A DNA stretch of 64,000 nucleotides from an uncultured Eubacterium sp. (lineage in GTDB: Bacteria; Bacillota; Clostridia; Oscillospirales; Acutalibacteraceae). Shown one piece after another: positions 37,296 to 46,629 of this stretch. Under the pieces are notes generated by a model. It had not been told where the DNA came from, did not search any database, and was given only the letters and a program-made list of their open reading frames with translations. Location: positions 1-64,000 of the forward strand of contig CALWHV010000014.1 in NCBI GenBank assembly GCA_944380545.1, read 5' to 3'. The number at the start of each line of letters is the position of its first letter. The first letter of the stretch is position 1. The position numbers were made by a program, and so were the translations under genes.

Positions 37296-40200
37296 ACAGC
37301 AGCTCGACGCCATTGAGGCCTCCGGCGGAAATATCATAGTTTCCGCGGCGGCGGGGTCGGGAAAAACGGCGGTCCTCGTTGAGCGCGTCATCGGGCTTAT
37401 CACAGGAAAAAACGCCGTAGATATAGACAGGCTGCTCGTTATGACCTTTACCAACGCCGCGGCGGAGGAGATGCTTTCAAGGGTCAGCTCGCGGCTTGAG
37501 GAAATGCTTTTGAAAGAGCCGGAAAACAGAAATCTTGTGCGCCAGCTCTCGCTTCTTCCGAGCGCCCATATCTGCACAACAGATTCCTTTTGCATAAACC
37601 TTGTGAGGGATAATTTTTACAGGCTTGATGTCAGCCGCGATTTCACAATACTTGAAGAGCCCGAGGCGGATATTCTTGCCAGGAACGCCGTAAATACCGT
37701 GCTCGATGAATATTACGACGAGGGCGACGGCGATTTTCTTTCGCTTTCGCGCACCTTTTCAAACGGCAGGAACGACGACGGGCTTGTAGCCGTAATATTC
37801 GATGTCTATAACTACATCTCCGCTCACGCAAGGCCGCTAAAATGGCTCAGGGATGTTGTGCAGCTGTATCGCCCCGGCGTTGAGTTTGAAAACAGCGAAT
37901 GGTACGAATACCTTAGCTCATATATCAACGACAAGCTTGAGGCGGCGCTTGATACAGCGCAGAAATGCGTCAATCTTATCGACCCTGCCGAGCCGACTGC
38001 CGAATTTCATTATGAGCAGCTCGTGTCCGAGCACGACGATATAAAAGCGCTCATCAGCGCGTTCAAAGAGGGGATCGATTCCTTTTTTGAGCGGCTCAGA
38101 GGCGTCAAATACGAAAAATTTTATACAAAGAAAAAGGGCTGCGACGCGCCGCCATACGCAGAAGAGCTTAAGGCGGGACGCGAGCTCTATAAAAGCATCG
38201 TAAAAAAATTACAGGGCGATTTCAAATACAGAATAGGCTCTTTCAAAGAGGATAATGAAGCCGTCTATCCCGTTTATCAAATGCTCTGCCGCGTTGTTCA
38301 GAGCTTTTCAAACGAGCTTTTCAGCTTGAAAAAACAGAGAAACGCCTTCACATTTTCGGATATCCAGCACCTTGCGCTGCGCCTGCTTATGGCGGAGGAT
38401 GAAAACGGAGATATAATGCGCACCGAGGCGGCGCGGGAGATATCTTCGGAATTTTATCAGGTGCTTGTTGACGAATATCAGGATACGAACGAGGTGCAAA
38501 GCACTCTTTACGAGCTTGTTTCAAACGGCTCCAATCTCTTTATGGTGGGCGATGTAAAACAGAGTATCTACCGCTTCCGCCAAGCGATGCCCTATATTTT
38601 CAATTTGAAAAAAGCCGCTTATAAGGACTATGACAGGTCGTCGCCCCACGGTGACGCCGCCGTTATTCTTGACAGAAATTTCCGCTCAAGAAGCGATATA
38701 TGCGATTTTACCAATTTCCTGTTCAGCCGGTTTATGACCTCCTCCGTAGGCGAGATAGATTATACCGAAAGAGAGTATCTGCGCTGCGGCGCCGTTTACC
38801 CCGACGCTCACGCGCCGTCGATAAAATATGTTATAACGGATAAGTGCAAATCAAGCATGATGAATTATGCCGAGTCTATTCAGATTGCGCGCATAATCAA
38901 CGAAAAGATCGCGTCCCACGAGCAGGTTTCAGATAAAAACGGCACGCGCGACATCAGATACGGCGATTTTGCCGTGCTTCTCAGGAATGCAACGGAAAAC
39001 GCGCCTGTCTATGCCGGCTATCTCAACGGCTGCGGCATACCGGCAAGCTTTGAAAATAAAACGGGGCTGCTTGAAAGCGAAGAGATAAAGCTGCTTATTT
39101 CATTGCTGCGCGTTGTTGATAATCCAACGCGCGATGTGCCGCTGCTTGCCGTTATGACTTCTCCGATTTACGGCTTCACAGCCGACGACCTGACGCAGAT
39201 CAAGCTTGACGGCGGCGGGAAAAAGAGCTTTTATTCCTGCGTTGCGATGTCTGAAAGCGAAAACGCCGTCAGCTTCGTGCGCGATATCCGTATGCTTTCC
39301 GAAACCTCCGTCACTATGAGCGTTTCCTCGTTTATACGCTTTCTCTGCCGCGAGAAAAATCTTTTTGCATATGTCAACGCGCTCGGCAACGCGCGCAAAA
39401 GAAACGCCAATATCAGGCGCTTTATCGATTTCGCCGGCGGCTTTGATTCCTCGTCCGGCGGCGGCCTTCCGGCGTTTTTGCGTATGCTTGATTCAATGAT
39501 TCAAAATAAATCGAACATCAAGTCTGCGCAGCTCCCCGCATCGGATGATAACGCTGTGCGGATAATGAGCGTTCACGGCTCGAAGGGGCTTGAATTTCCC
39601 GTGGTGTTCCTCGCAAGCGCCGCAAGGCTTTATAATTACAGGGATCTGCTAAACCCGTTGGTGTTTAACGAGCATTACGGCATAGCCGCCAAAAGGTATG
39701 ACGACGAGCTTATGTGCCGCACGGAAACGCTGCCCGATAAAACTATGCGCCTTATCAACAGCGGAGCCGCAATGAGCGAAAATCTGCGCGTGCTTTATGT
39801 TGCTGTCACAAGGGCAAAGGAGCAGTTTATCAGCCTGATTTCGCTTGAAAATCTTTCAACGCGCATAAAAAAGCTCGCCCCCTGCTGCTCAGACGGCGTA
39901 ATACTTCCGGCGCTTTGCCGAGATATAAACAGCGACGCCGATATTCTTCTGATGACGGCTCTTATGCACCCGAACGGGGAAGAGCTGCGCGCTTATTCTC
40001 CCGTACCGTTTACAGACGATGCGCACGCGCTGTTTGCAGAGCCGAGCTTTGCTATGGAGATTGAGCTTGCCGAGCCGCCCGAGGCGCAGATCGAGCAGGA
40101 GGCGCCGACTGACTGCGAGCCCGACCCTCAGCTACTTTCGCTGATTGCCGAGCGTACCTCGTATGTTTATCCGGGTATAGAAAATTCATCGCTTGCCGCA

Positions 40201-40788
40201 AAGGTAAACGCTTCTGAGCTTGACGGCAGAGAGAGCGACACCGAAACCTTCGCCCTTTCAAAGCCGGCTTTTATGGCAGAGGACGGACTTTTGCCCAACC
40301 AAAAGGGAACGGCAATGCACACTTTTATGCAGTTTTGCGATTATTCGCTTGCCTCTCAAGATCTTGACGCTGAGATACAAAGGCTCGTGTCAGCCCGACG
40401 GATAAGCGTGGCGCAGGCAAACTCATTAAACAGAAAAGCGCTCCGCGTATTCTTTTCCGGCAAGCTTGCAAGGCGCGTGCTTGCGGCGGATAATGTTTAC
40501 AGGGAGCTGCGCCTTTCGTCCTTTTTGCCGGCTTCGCAGCTGTTCGACACGGATTCCGACGCACCCGTCCTTGTGCGCGGCTTTGCAGACTGCGTTTTTG
40601 AGGAAAACGGCGGGCTTGTGCTGATAGATTATAAGACGGACCGTGTTTCGTCCGCCGAGGAGCTGCTTTCGCGCTACCGGCGCCAGATCGAATTTTATTC
40701 CGAAGTGGCGTCAAAAACGCTTAAACTGCCCGTAAAATCGGCGGCTCTTTATTCGTTTCATCTGTCCAAGCTGTGCGAATACCGATAA
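37279..40788 (+). CDS. addA: ATP-dependent helicase/nuclease subunit A (AddA)
   Basis: AddA is the motor and second nuclease of AddAB. The 1169-residue protein begins WTEQQLDAIEASGGNIIVSAAAGSGKTAVLV-like (Walker A in AAAGSGKT), then FTNAAAEEML, the Walker B VDEYQDTNEVQ, GDVKQSIYRFRQAMP, HGSKGLEFPVVFLA and VTRAKEQF, and ends with a RecB nuclease motif LIDYKTDRVSSAEEL and YRRQIEFYS. I start at ATG 37279, which overlaps addB by 17 bases. It is the last gene of the operon; no strong terminator is seen, and an rpmE promoter follows at once. Confidence 0.95.
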   Translation: MLKWTEQQLDAIEASGGNIIVSAAAGSGKTAVLVERVIGLITGKNAVDIDRLLVMTFTNAAAEEMLSRVSSRLEEMLLKEPENRNLVRQLSLLPSAHICTTDSFCINLVRDNFYRLDVSRDFTILEEPEADILARNAVNTVLDEYYDEGDGDFLSLSRTFSNGRNDDGLVAVIFDVYNYISAHARPLKWLRDVVQLYRPGVEFENSEWYEYLSSYINDKLEAALDTAQKCVNLIDPAEPTAEFHYEQLVSEHDDIKALISAFKEGIDSFFERLRGVKYEKFYTKKKGCDAPPYAEELKAGRELYKSIVKKLQGDFKYRIGSFKEDNEAVYPVYQMLCRVVQSFSNELFSLKKQRNAFTFSDIQHLALRLLMAEDENGDIMRTEAAREISSEFYQVLVDEYQDTNEVQSTLYELVSNGSNLFMVGDVKQSIYRFRQAMPYIFNLKKAAYKDYDRSSPHGDAAVILDRNFRSRSDICDFTNFLFSRFMTSSVGEIDYTEREYLRCGAVYPDAHAPSIKYVITDKCKSSMMNYAESIQIARIINEKIASHEQVSDKNGTRDIRYGDFAVLLRNATENAPVYAGYLNGCGIPASFENKTGLLESEEIKLLISLLRVVDNPTRDVPLLAVMTSPIYGFTADDLTQIKLDGGGKKSFYSCVAMSESENAVSFVRDIRMLSETSVTMSVSSFIRFLCREKNLFAYVNALGNARKRNANIRRFIDFAGGFDSSSGGGLPAFLRMLDSMIQNKSNIKSAQLPASDDNAVRIMSVHGSKGLEFPVVFLASAARLYNYRDLLNPLVFNEHYGIAAKRYDDELMCRTETLPDKTMRLINSGAAMSENLRVLYVAVTRAKEQFISLISLENLSTRIKKLAPCCSDGVILPALCRDINSDADILLMTALMHPNGEELRAYSPVPFTDDAHALFAEPSFAMEIELAEPPEAQIEQEAPTDCEPDPQLLSLIAERTSYVYPGIENSSLAAKVNASELDGRESDTETFALSKPAFMAEDGLLPNQKGTAMHTFMQFCDYSLASQDLDAEIQRLVSARRISVAQANSLNRKALRVFFSGKLARRVLAADNVYRELRLSSFLPASQLFDTDSDAPVLVRGFADCVFEENGGLVLIDYKTDRVSSAEELLSRYRRQIEFYSEVASKTLKLPVKSAALYSFHLSKLCEYR

Positions 40789-40802
40789 TTTGAAAAAAAG
40801 TC

Positions 40803-40831
40803 TTGCATTTTAAGCGCACTTGTGGTATTAT
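40803..40831 (+). promoter_or_regulatory. Sigma-A promoter of rpmE
   Basis: TTGCAT (40803-40808) and TATTAT (40826-40831) have a 17-base spacer, with the RNA start about 33 bases before the rpmE ATG. It is a reasonable sigma-A pair in an otherwise gene-free 80-base gap. Confidence 0.7.
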
Positions 40832-40870
40832 TCTTAGGCATTAGAGTTTTTGTTTAAAGAGGTGAAAATA

Positions 40871-41074
40871 ATGAAAGAAGGAATTCATCCCAATTACGAT
40901 ACCTGCACCGTTAGGTGTGCCTGCGGCGCAACCTATGAAACAAAGAGCACAAAAAGCGAGCTCAAGGTAGATATCTGTTCTAAATGCCATCCCTTCTACA
41001 CAGGTAAGCAGAAGCTGGTTGACACCGGCGGCCGTGTTGACAGATTCAATAAGAGATACGGTAAAAAGGCTTAA
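40871..41074 (+). CDS. rpmE: Ribosomal protein L31, zinc-binding type
   Basis: The 67-residue protein starts [19 protein letters not shown] and has the zinc cysteines RCACG and CSKCHPFY, with the C-terminal [11 protein letters not shown]. This is the zinc-type (C+) L31, usually replaced by a cysteine-free paralogue under zinc limitation. Start ATG 40871 follows GAGGTG. It has its own promoter and a terminator. Confidence 0.96.
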   Translation: MKEGIHPNYDTCTVRCACGATYETKSTKSELKVDICSKCHPFYTGKQKLVDTGGRVDRFNKRYGKKA

Positions 41075-41085
41075 GCTATTATTCC

Positions 41086-41117
41086 AAAGGCAGCGAGGTT
41101 TCGTTGCCTTTTTTCTT
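41086..41117 (+). terminator. Terminator after rpmE
   Basis: An 11-bp stem AAAGGCAGCGA with TCGTTGCCTTT (one G-T pair) around loop GGTT is followed by TTTTTT. It ends rpmE 11 bases after its stop. Confidence 0.85.
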
Positions 41118-41128
41118 TGGTGGGCGCA

Positions 41129-41758
41129 ATGAGTGATTTTTGTACATATAAAACGGTTGAAAAAGAGGCGGCCGCTTCGTTTACGGAAAAACGCTCCGAA
41201 TTTATCGGCGCGGCACGGCCGGTCTCAAGCGTAGAGGAGGCGCGCGATTTTATAGCGCGCATAAAAAGCGAGCACAGCAGCGCAACTCATAATGTGCCCG
41301 CCTATGTTCTTCGGCGCGATAATATCCGCCATTGCAGCGACGACGGCGAGCCGTCCGGCACCGCCGGAATGCCCGTTATGGATGTTATCCTTAAAAGCGG
41401 CGTAACGGATGTCTGCGTTGTTGTCACCAGATATTTCGGCGGAGTGCTTCTCGGCGCGGGCGGCCTTGTAAGGGCGTATTCGCACGCCTGCACCCTTGCG
41501 CTCAACGCCGCCGGAATAGCGGTTATGGGGCTTTGCGGCGTTTATGAAACGGCGGTTGATTACTCCTTTTATGAAAGGCTCGCTAAGCTGCTTGCCGCAA
41601 GGGGAGCCGATATTGAGGGCGCTGAGTTTCAGGACAGAGTCACCGTGCGCTTTTCCCTGTTGAAAAAAGAAGCGCCGCAGCTGTCGGAGGAGCTCACTCA
41701 GCAAAGCGGCGGCAGGTATTCGATTACCGAAACGGGTGAAAAATTTGCAAAAATTTAA
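41129..41758 (+). CDS. YigZ/IMPACT family protein
   Basis: The 209-residue protein has the UPF0029 N-terminal domain (SEFIGAARPVSS, HNVPAYVLRRDN, SDDGEPSGTAGMPVMDVI and VVVTRYFGGVLLGAGGLVRAYS) and the C-terminal YigZ-type domain. Homologues of IMPACT act in translation control in eukaryotes; the bacterial role is unclear. ATG 41129 follows GGTGG; a TTG at 41117 is in frame. Only 11 bases separate the rpmE terminator from this start, so its own promoter is not visible and read-through may be used. Confidence 0.88.
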   Translation: MSDFCTYKTVEKEAAASFTEKRSEFIGAARPVSSVEEARDFIARIKSEHSSATHNVPAYVLRRDNIRHCSDDGEPSGTAGMPVMDVILKSGVTDVCVVVTRYFGGVLLGAGGLVRAYSHACTLALNAAGIAVMGLCGVYETAVDYSFYERLAKLLAARGADIEGAEFQDRVTVRFSLLKKEAPQLSEELTQQSGGRYSITETGEKFAKI

Positions 41759-41808
41759 TAAAATAAGCGTCGAAGCCTTATCATATGTATGTTATTATTA
41801 AAAAAAAT

Positions 41809-41833
41809 AAAAGCTTTCAAAACGAAAGCTTTT
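41809..41833. terminator. Bidirectional terminator between yigZ-type gene and metallophosphoesterase
   Basis: A perfect 10-bp stem (AAAAGCTTTC/GAAAGCTTTT) with loop AAAAC is followed on the plus strand by T-rich sequence and on the minus strand by a long T run. The two flanking genes converge on it, so it serves both. Confidence 0.9.
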
Positions 41834-41851
41834 TAACCTGTTTTCAGCCGC

Positions 41852-42706
41852 TCAGTCAAACTTATCCGGCTCAAGGTATATAAGGTTTATCTCCGGGTGG
41901 TTAAACAGCCGCAGCGGAAATTCGGCGTTTCCCAGCCCGCGGCTGATTATAAGCTTCGGTCTTTCGCCGAAAATGCCTCGCGCATATTTCGGAAACAGAC
42001 CCTGACCGGGGCTGTATACCGGCCCTATGAACGGCAATATGAACTGCCCGCCGTGCGCGTGGCCGGACAGCTGCAAATCAAAATCATAGCCGCTGTAATT
42101 GTTTTCCTTTACAAGCTCAAAATTTTCCGGGAAATGGCTCAAAACGATCTTGTAGCCCTCTAATCTATCAAGCTTTTCAAAGTAGGGCGAGGCGTCCATA
42201 TATTTGAATGTGCCTTTTTTCCTTGCCTTGTAGTCTTTAAAATCCGCCTGGTTCTCATCAAGTCCCAAAAAGGAGATTGTCGTTGAGCGCAGCCGTATCT
42301 GCGCCGTGTCGTTCAAAAGCACGGTGAAGCCGGCGGCGGATAATTCTTTCATAAGCGCTTCAAAATCATCAAGGCGCCTTTCGTGGTTGCCCGTGATATA
42401 AAAAACGGGCGCTCTTTTGCACAGTTCTTCGGCGTATTCAAGCATCTTGCCGCGCTTTTTGCCCTTGTCGTTTATAAAATCTCCGGTTACCGCAATTATG
42501 TCCGGCGATATTTCATCAAGCTTTTTAAGCACTTTTTTAAACGGCTTTGAATGAAGGTCGGAAAGCTGAACAAGCTTTATAGAATCGTGAATGTTTTTGC
42601 TTGTTATTATATGCTCGGTTATATCTATCGTGTTGTTTTGAAAATAGCAGAATAATATAAAAAAGGCGGCAAGCGCCGCAACGGCAGCGTAAACGATTTC
42701 AATCAC
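41852..42706 (-). CDS. Membrane-anchored metallophosphoesterase
   Basis: This calcineurin-like phosphoesterase has an N-terminal helix (VYAAVAALAAFFILFCYF) then the metal motifs LSDLHS, VTGDFIND, ITGNHERR, LSHFPE and SGHAHGGQF. The active site faces the cytoplasm or surface depending on topology; UDP-2,3-diacylglucosamine-like and other substrates occur in the family, so no substrate is assigned. The strongest promoter (42716-42744) starts RNA at about 42708-42709, so the reading frame beginning at TTG 42763 cannot be fully transcribed from it; GTG 42706 is my preferred start, almost leaderless, giving 284 residues. The start is uncertain. Confidence 0.85.
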   Translation of the reverse strand: MIEIVYAAVAALAAFFILFCYFQNNTIDITEHIITSKNIHDSIKLVQLSDLHSKPFKKVLKKLDEISPDIIAVTGDFINDKGKKRGKMLEYAEELCKRAPVFYITGNHERRLDDFEALMKELSAAGFTVLLNDTAQIRLRSTTISFLGLDENQADFKDYKARKKGTFKYMDASPYFEKLDRLEGYKIVLSHFPENFELVKENNYSGYDFDLQLSGHAHGGQFILPFIGPVYSPGQGLFPKYARGIFGERPKLIISRGLGNAEFPLRLFNHPEINLIYLEPDKFD

Positions 42707-42715
42707 CTCAATTTG

Positions 42716-42744
42716 ATAATAAACTGCGCCGCTCAATATGTCAA
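42716..42744 (-). promoter_or_regulatory. Consensus promoter of the metallophosphoesterase gene
   Basis: On the minus strand TTGACA (42739-42744) and TATTAT (42716-42721) are 17 bases apart. The first transcribed base is predicted at 42708-42709, next to the GAGGTG string that would normally be a ribosome site. It lies divergent from dnaG in the same 120-base gap. Confidence 0.75.
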
Positions 42745-42827
42745 GCCATAAAAATATGCGCAAAAAAGGGATAAAGGTATTTAATGCGTATTATTTATCG
42801 GAAAACCAAAGGAAGGGAAGTGATATT

Positions 42828-44567
42828 TTGCCGGTGAACGACACATTTTTGCAGGAGCTTCGCTACAAGACGGATATTCTTGACACGGTGTCGTCCTATG
42901 TAAGCCTGAAAAAGCGCGGGTCAACCTATGTCGGGCTCTGCCCGTTTCATAACGAAAAAACGCCGTCATTCACGGTCTATCCCGAATCTCAGTCGTTTTA
43001 CTGCTTCGGCTGCGGCGTCGGCGGAGATATCATAACCTTCGTTAAAAAGATAGAGAATCTTGATTATGTTGACGCCGTGCGCTCGCTTGCCCAGCGCGCA
43101 GGGCTTGAGATGCCGTCGGACGGGTTTGATACCACCCTGCTGAAAAAACGCCTCAGGCTCTACGAGGCGAACCGCGCCGCAGCAAAATATTATTATTCCT
43201 ATCTTATCGGCGGCGACGCGTCAAACGCGCTCGATTATTATTCAAAGCGCCGCATAACGCTTCACACAATCAGGCGCTTCGGCCTCGGCTACGCCCCCGA
43301 TATGTGGGACGGGCTCCTTAAAGAGCTGACCGCTCAGGGCTTTTCCGTTTACGAGCTTGAGCAGGCTGGGCTTGTAAAAAGAAGCTCTAAAAACACTTAT
43401 TACGACTTTTTCAGAAACAGGGCAATGACCCCTATAATCGATGTGCGCGGCAATGTTATCGCCTTCGGCGGGCGCGTGCTTGACGACAGCAAGCCGAAGT
43501 ACATAAATACTAACGATACCTTGGTCTATAAAAAAACCAACGAGGTGTTCGGTCTGAACCTCGCTAAGGACAGCGGCAAGGAGCAGCTCATACTCTGCGA
43601 GGGGTATATGGATGTTATCGCAATGAACCAGGCTGGGTTCACAAACTGCGTTGCAGGCTGCGGCACCGCGCTCACGGAAGAGCAGGTCAAGCTTATAAGC
43701 CGCTACGCAAAAGAGGTGCTGCTCGCCTATGATAACGACGATGCCGGCCGCAAGGCGCTGGACAGGGCTGCCGCAATGTTCAAAAAAGCGGGCGTAAAGA
43801 TAAAAATCCCTCTTTTGGAATACGGCAAGGACCCCGATGAGATAATAAAGAATGTCGGCGTGGAAAAGTTCAGCGCAATGCTTGAAAACGCCGTGAATGA
43901 AACCGAATACAGCATTCTTCGCCTGCGCGGCGAATACGACCTTACAAAAACTCAGGGCAAGATAGATTTCATCGCCGCCGTTATACCGGCATTGGCTCAG
44001 GCTGAGCCGGTCGAGCGCGCTCTTTATTGCTCAAGGCTGGCGCAGGAGCTGGAGCTTGACGCAAATGTTATCGAGGCTCAGCTTGAGGAATATATAAAGC
44101 GCGCCGAATCCGGCAAAAAATGGCGCGAGCGGCGCGCCCCGATAACCCAAACGATTAAAAACGACCGCCGCATAGAGCTTGAGACCGGCGAAACGCCGCG
44201 TCTTATAAAGGCGGCTGAACGGCTGATATATCTGCTGCTCAAGTACCAGGACTGCGGCTTGCTTGCAAACAGCGTCGGCGAGGAGGAACTTCCTGCCGGC
44301 TTTCACAGAAAGGTCTTTTCTGAGATTATTTCCTGCATCAAAAACGGAAACGACTGTAATCTGACTTCCTTTTCAGCCGTTCTGTCCGAGGATGAAATGG
44401 CGCGCCTCTCAGGCATAATCGCCCGCCTGGGGCCCAGCGATAATCCAAAGGCGGAGTTTTCCGACTGCGTAGCCAGCATCCGCTCAGAGAATAATAAGAA
44501 AAGTAAAAAATCTGCGGGCAAGCTGTCGGACGAAGAGTTCAGAAAGCTCTTTTCAGAAAACCAATAA
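42828..44567 (+). CDS. dnaG: DNA primase
   Basis: DnaG makes RNA primers for replication. The 579-residue protein has the CHC2 zinc domain (CPFHNEKTPSFTVYPE then FYCFGCGVGGDI), the catalytic Toprim domain with ILCEGYMDVIAMNQAGF and LAYDNDDAGRKALDRAA, and a C-terminal helicase-binding domain. I choose TTG 42828 as the start, seven bases after GGAAGGGAAG, because the protein then begins near VNDTFLQELRYKTDILD as expected; the upstream frame extends into the divergent promoter. It is followed by rpoD, the classical dnaG-rpoD order of the macromolecular synthesis operon (rpsU is absent). Confidence 0.93.
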   Translation: MPVNDTFLQELRYKTDILDTVSSYVSLKKRGSTYVGLCPFHNEKTPSFTVYPESQSFYCFGCGVGGDIITFVKKIENLDYVDAVRSLAQRAGLEMPSDGFDTTLLKKRLRLYEANRAAAKYYYSYLIGGDASNALDYYSKRRITLHTIRRFGLGYAPDMWDGLLKELTAQGFSVYELEQAGLVKRSSKNTYYDFFRNRAMTPIIDVRGNVIAFGGRVLDDSKPKYINTNDTLVYKKTNEVFGLNLAKDSGKEQLILCEGYMDVIAMNQAGFTNCVAGCGTALTEEQVKLISRYAKEVLLAYDNDDAGRKALDRAAAMFKKAGVKIKIPLLEYGKDPDEIIKNVGVEKFSAMLENAVNETEYSILRLRGEYDLTKTQGKIDFIAAVIPALAQAEPVERALYCSRLAQELELDANVIEAQLEEYIKRAESGKKWRERRAPITQTIKNDRRIELETGETPRLIKAAERLIYLLLKYQDCGLLANSVGEEELPAGFHRKVFSEIISCIKNGNDCNLTSFSAVLSEDEMARLSGIIARLGPSDNPKAEFSDCVASIRSENNKKSKKSAGKLSDEEFRKLFSENQ

Positions 44568-44576
44568 TCGTTAAAA

Positions 44577-44607
44577 AGCCGCTGCGCGGCTCAGGGCGGT
44601 TTCGCCC
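44577..44607 (+). promoter_or_regulatory. Paired hairpins between dnaG and rpoD
   Basis: Two short stems follow each other in the intercistronic gap: AGCCGC-TGC-GCGGCT (44577-44591) and GGGCG-GTTT-CGCCC (44594-44607). No T run follows, so they are not a simple terminator. They may act as an RNA-processing or mRNA-stability element between primase and sigma factor messages; that role is inferred. Confidence 0.4.
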
Positions 44608-44630
44608 CATAAAATATGAGGAGAATTTTT

Positions 44631-45758
44631 ATGGATAACAAAAGCAAGGCAAACACTTCACCTGCGGACGATAAAAAGACCGCGTCATTCAAAAAGCTTG
44701 TTGATAAGGGTAAGGCTGCGGGTCATCTCAGCACGCAGGAGATAGACCAGCTTATCATTGACCTTGACCTTGATGTGGACGAGCTCGAAAAGCTCAACGA
44801 TATGATAAGCGCGGCAAATATCAAGATAATAGACGACCTTTCAGCAAAGGCGTTCGACGGGCTGTTTTCCGATATGGAGCTTTCCAAGGAAACGGACGCT
44901 GCCGACGCTGTTGCCACAAACGATAACGCCGCGATGGATGACCCCGTCAAGGTCTATCTCAAGGAAATAGGCCGCGTTCCGCTTCTTTCAAACGATGAGG
45001 AGCTGAACCTTGCGGAGCGAATCTCAAATAACGACCCCGAGGCTAAAAAGAAGCTCACAGAGGCAAACCTGCGCCTTGTTGTCAGCATAGCCAAAAGATA
45101 TGTGGGCAGGGGAATGCACTTTCTGGATCTTATCCAGGAGGGCAATATGGGCCTTATTAAAGCGGTGGACAAGTTCGATTACACAAAGGGCTTCAAATTT
45201 TCCACCTACGCCACCTGGTGGATCAGGCAGGCTATAACAAGAGCCATTGCAGACCAGGCGCGCACCATAAGAATACCCGTCCATATGGTTGAAACCATAA
45301 ACAAGGTAAAAAAGGCAAACAGCCAGCTCCTTCACCAAAACGGCAAGGAGCCCACGCCGGAGGAGATAGCGGAATTCCTCGATATGCCCGCCGAGAAGGT
45401 AAGGGAGATACTGCGCGTTTCGCAGGAGCCCGTTTCTCTTGAAACCCCCATCGGCGAGGAGGAGGATTCGCACCTCGGCGATTTCATTCCGGACGACGAG
45501 GCGCTCGCCCCCGCGGATGCCGCTTCTATGAGCCTTTTAAAGGAGCAGCTCGACGAGGTGCTCAAAACTCTCACCCCGCGCGAGGCAAAGGTGCTTTCGC
45601 TGCGCTTCGGTCTCAAGGACGGTAATCCCAAAACTCTTGAAGAGGTCGGCAGGGAATTCAATGTAACGCGCGAGCGTATCAGGCAGATAGAGGCAAAGGC
45701 GCTCAGAAAGCTGCGCCATCCGAGCAGAAGTAAAAAGCTGAAGGACTTTTTGGATTGA
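44631..45758 (+). CDS. rpoD: RNA polymerase primary sigma factor (sigma-A)
   Basis: The 375-residue sigma-70 protein has a region 1.1-like N-terminus ([19 protein letters not shown]), region 1.2 and 2.1-2.4 with [30 protein letters not shown] and [17 protein letters not shown], region 3, and region 4 with the helix-turn-helix [20 protein letters not shown]. The many near-consensus promoters in this window fit its specificity. ATG 44631 follows GAGGAG, preferred over an in-frame ATG at 44616. It overlaps DUF896 by one base. Confidence 0.95.
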   Translation: MDNKSKANTSPADDKKTASFKKLVDKGKAAGHLSTQEIDQLIIDLDLDVDELEKLNDMISAANIKIIDDLSAKAFDGLFSDMELSKETDAADAVATNDNAAMDDPVKVYLKEIGRVPLLSNDEELNLAERISNNDPEAKKKLTEANLRLVVSIAKRYVGRGMHFLDLIQEGNMGLIKAVDKFDYTKGFKFSTYATWWIRQAITRAIADQARTIRIPVHMVETINKVKKANSQLLHQNGKEPTPEEIAEFLDMPAEKVREILRVSQEPVSLETPIGEEEDSHLGDFIPDDEALAPADAASMSLLKEQLDEVLKTLTPREAKVLSLRFGLKDGNPKTLEEVGREFNVTRERIRQIEAKALRKLRHPSRSKKLKDFLD

Positions 45759-45964
45759 TGATAACCGAATTGCAGATAAAAAGGATAAACGAGCTGGCGC
45801 GCCTTTCAAAGCAGCGCGCGCTGTCAGATGAAGAGAAAAACGAGCAGTCCGAACTCAGAAGGCTCTACATAGACAGTATGAAGGCGTCGCTCGTTTCAAA
45901 TCTTGAAAACACATATATAATAGACAAAAACGGCAATAAAAAGAGGTTGCAAAAAAGAAAATAA
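45758..45964 (+). CDS. DUF896 (YnzC-type) small protein
   Basis: A 68-residue DUF896/UPF0291 protein. It has the typical helical hairpin ITELQIKRINELARLSKQR and then LRRLYIDSMKASLVSNL, ending in a very basic GNKKRLQKRK. Homologues in Bacillus are small proteins linked to the SOS response. ATG 45758 overlaps the rpoD stop by one base and its end overlaps tmk by one base. Confidence 0.88.
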   Translation: MITELQIKRINELARLSKQRALSDEEKNEQSELRRLYIDSMKASLVSNLENTYIIDKNGNKKRLQKRK

Positions 45965-46629
45965 TGGGAAAGCTTATAGTTATGGAGGGCCTTGACGGCA
46001 GCGGAAAATCCACGCAGACGGCGCTTTTGGAGGAATTTCTCAAAAGCCACGATATATCATACAGAAAGATCAAACTGCCGGATTACGAAAGTCCGTCAAG
46101 CACGCTCGTTAAAATGTATCTCTCCGGCGATTTCGGCTCTGATGCCGACTGCGTCAATCCCTACGCCGCCGGCGCATTTTACGCGGCGGACAGGTATTGC
46201 TCCTATAATCTTGACTGGAAAAAGGATATGGACGCCGGCAGGGTCATTATTGCAGACAGGTACGCCACCTCAAATTCCATCTATCAGATGGAAAAGCTGC
46301 CGAGGGACGAGTGGGATTCATACCTCGAATGGAGCGCCGATTTTGAGTATGAAAAGCTTGGGATTCCGCGTCCGGACTGCGTTGTTTTTCTCGATATGCC
46401 CGTTGAGATCTCCCAAAAGCTTATGACGCAGAGATATGACGGCAACGAGGCTGAAAAGGATGTTCACGAAAAGGATGTTGAATTTCTTGAAAGCTGCCGC
46501 AAATCTGCGCTTTACACCGCTGAAAAACAGGGCTGGCGCGTCGTGCCCTGCTCAAACGGCGTGGCGCCCTATTCCGTAGAAAAGATACACGGAGATGTTA
46601 TCAACATCGTTAAAGAGGTTTTATGCTGA
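45964..46629 (+). CDS. tmk: Thymidylate kinase
   Basis: Tmk phosphorylates dTMP to dTDP. The 221-residue protein has the P-loop EGLDGSGKSTQT near residue 8, a DRY-like ADRYATSNSIYQ, and the lid with QKLMTQRYDGNE. The family usually carries Arg-rich lid motifs; here the lid segment MTQRYDGNEAEKDVHEKD contains charged residues as expected. It is a little divergent from the canonical family, so another nucleoside monophosphate kinase is conceivable. Its start touches the DUF896 stop. Confidence 0.85.
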   Translation: MGKLIVMEGLDGSGKSTQTALLEEFLKSHDISYRKIKLPDYESPSSTLVKMYLSGDFGSDADCVNPYAAGAFYAADRYCSYNLDWKKDMDAGRVIIADRYATSNSIYQMEKLPRDEWDSYLEWSADFEYEKLGIPRPDCVVFLDMPVEISQKLMTQRYDGNEAEKDVHEKDVEFLESCRKSALYTAEKQGWRVVPCSNGVAPYSVEKIHGDVINIVKEVLC

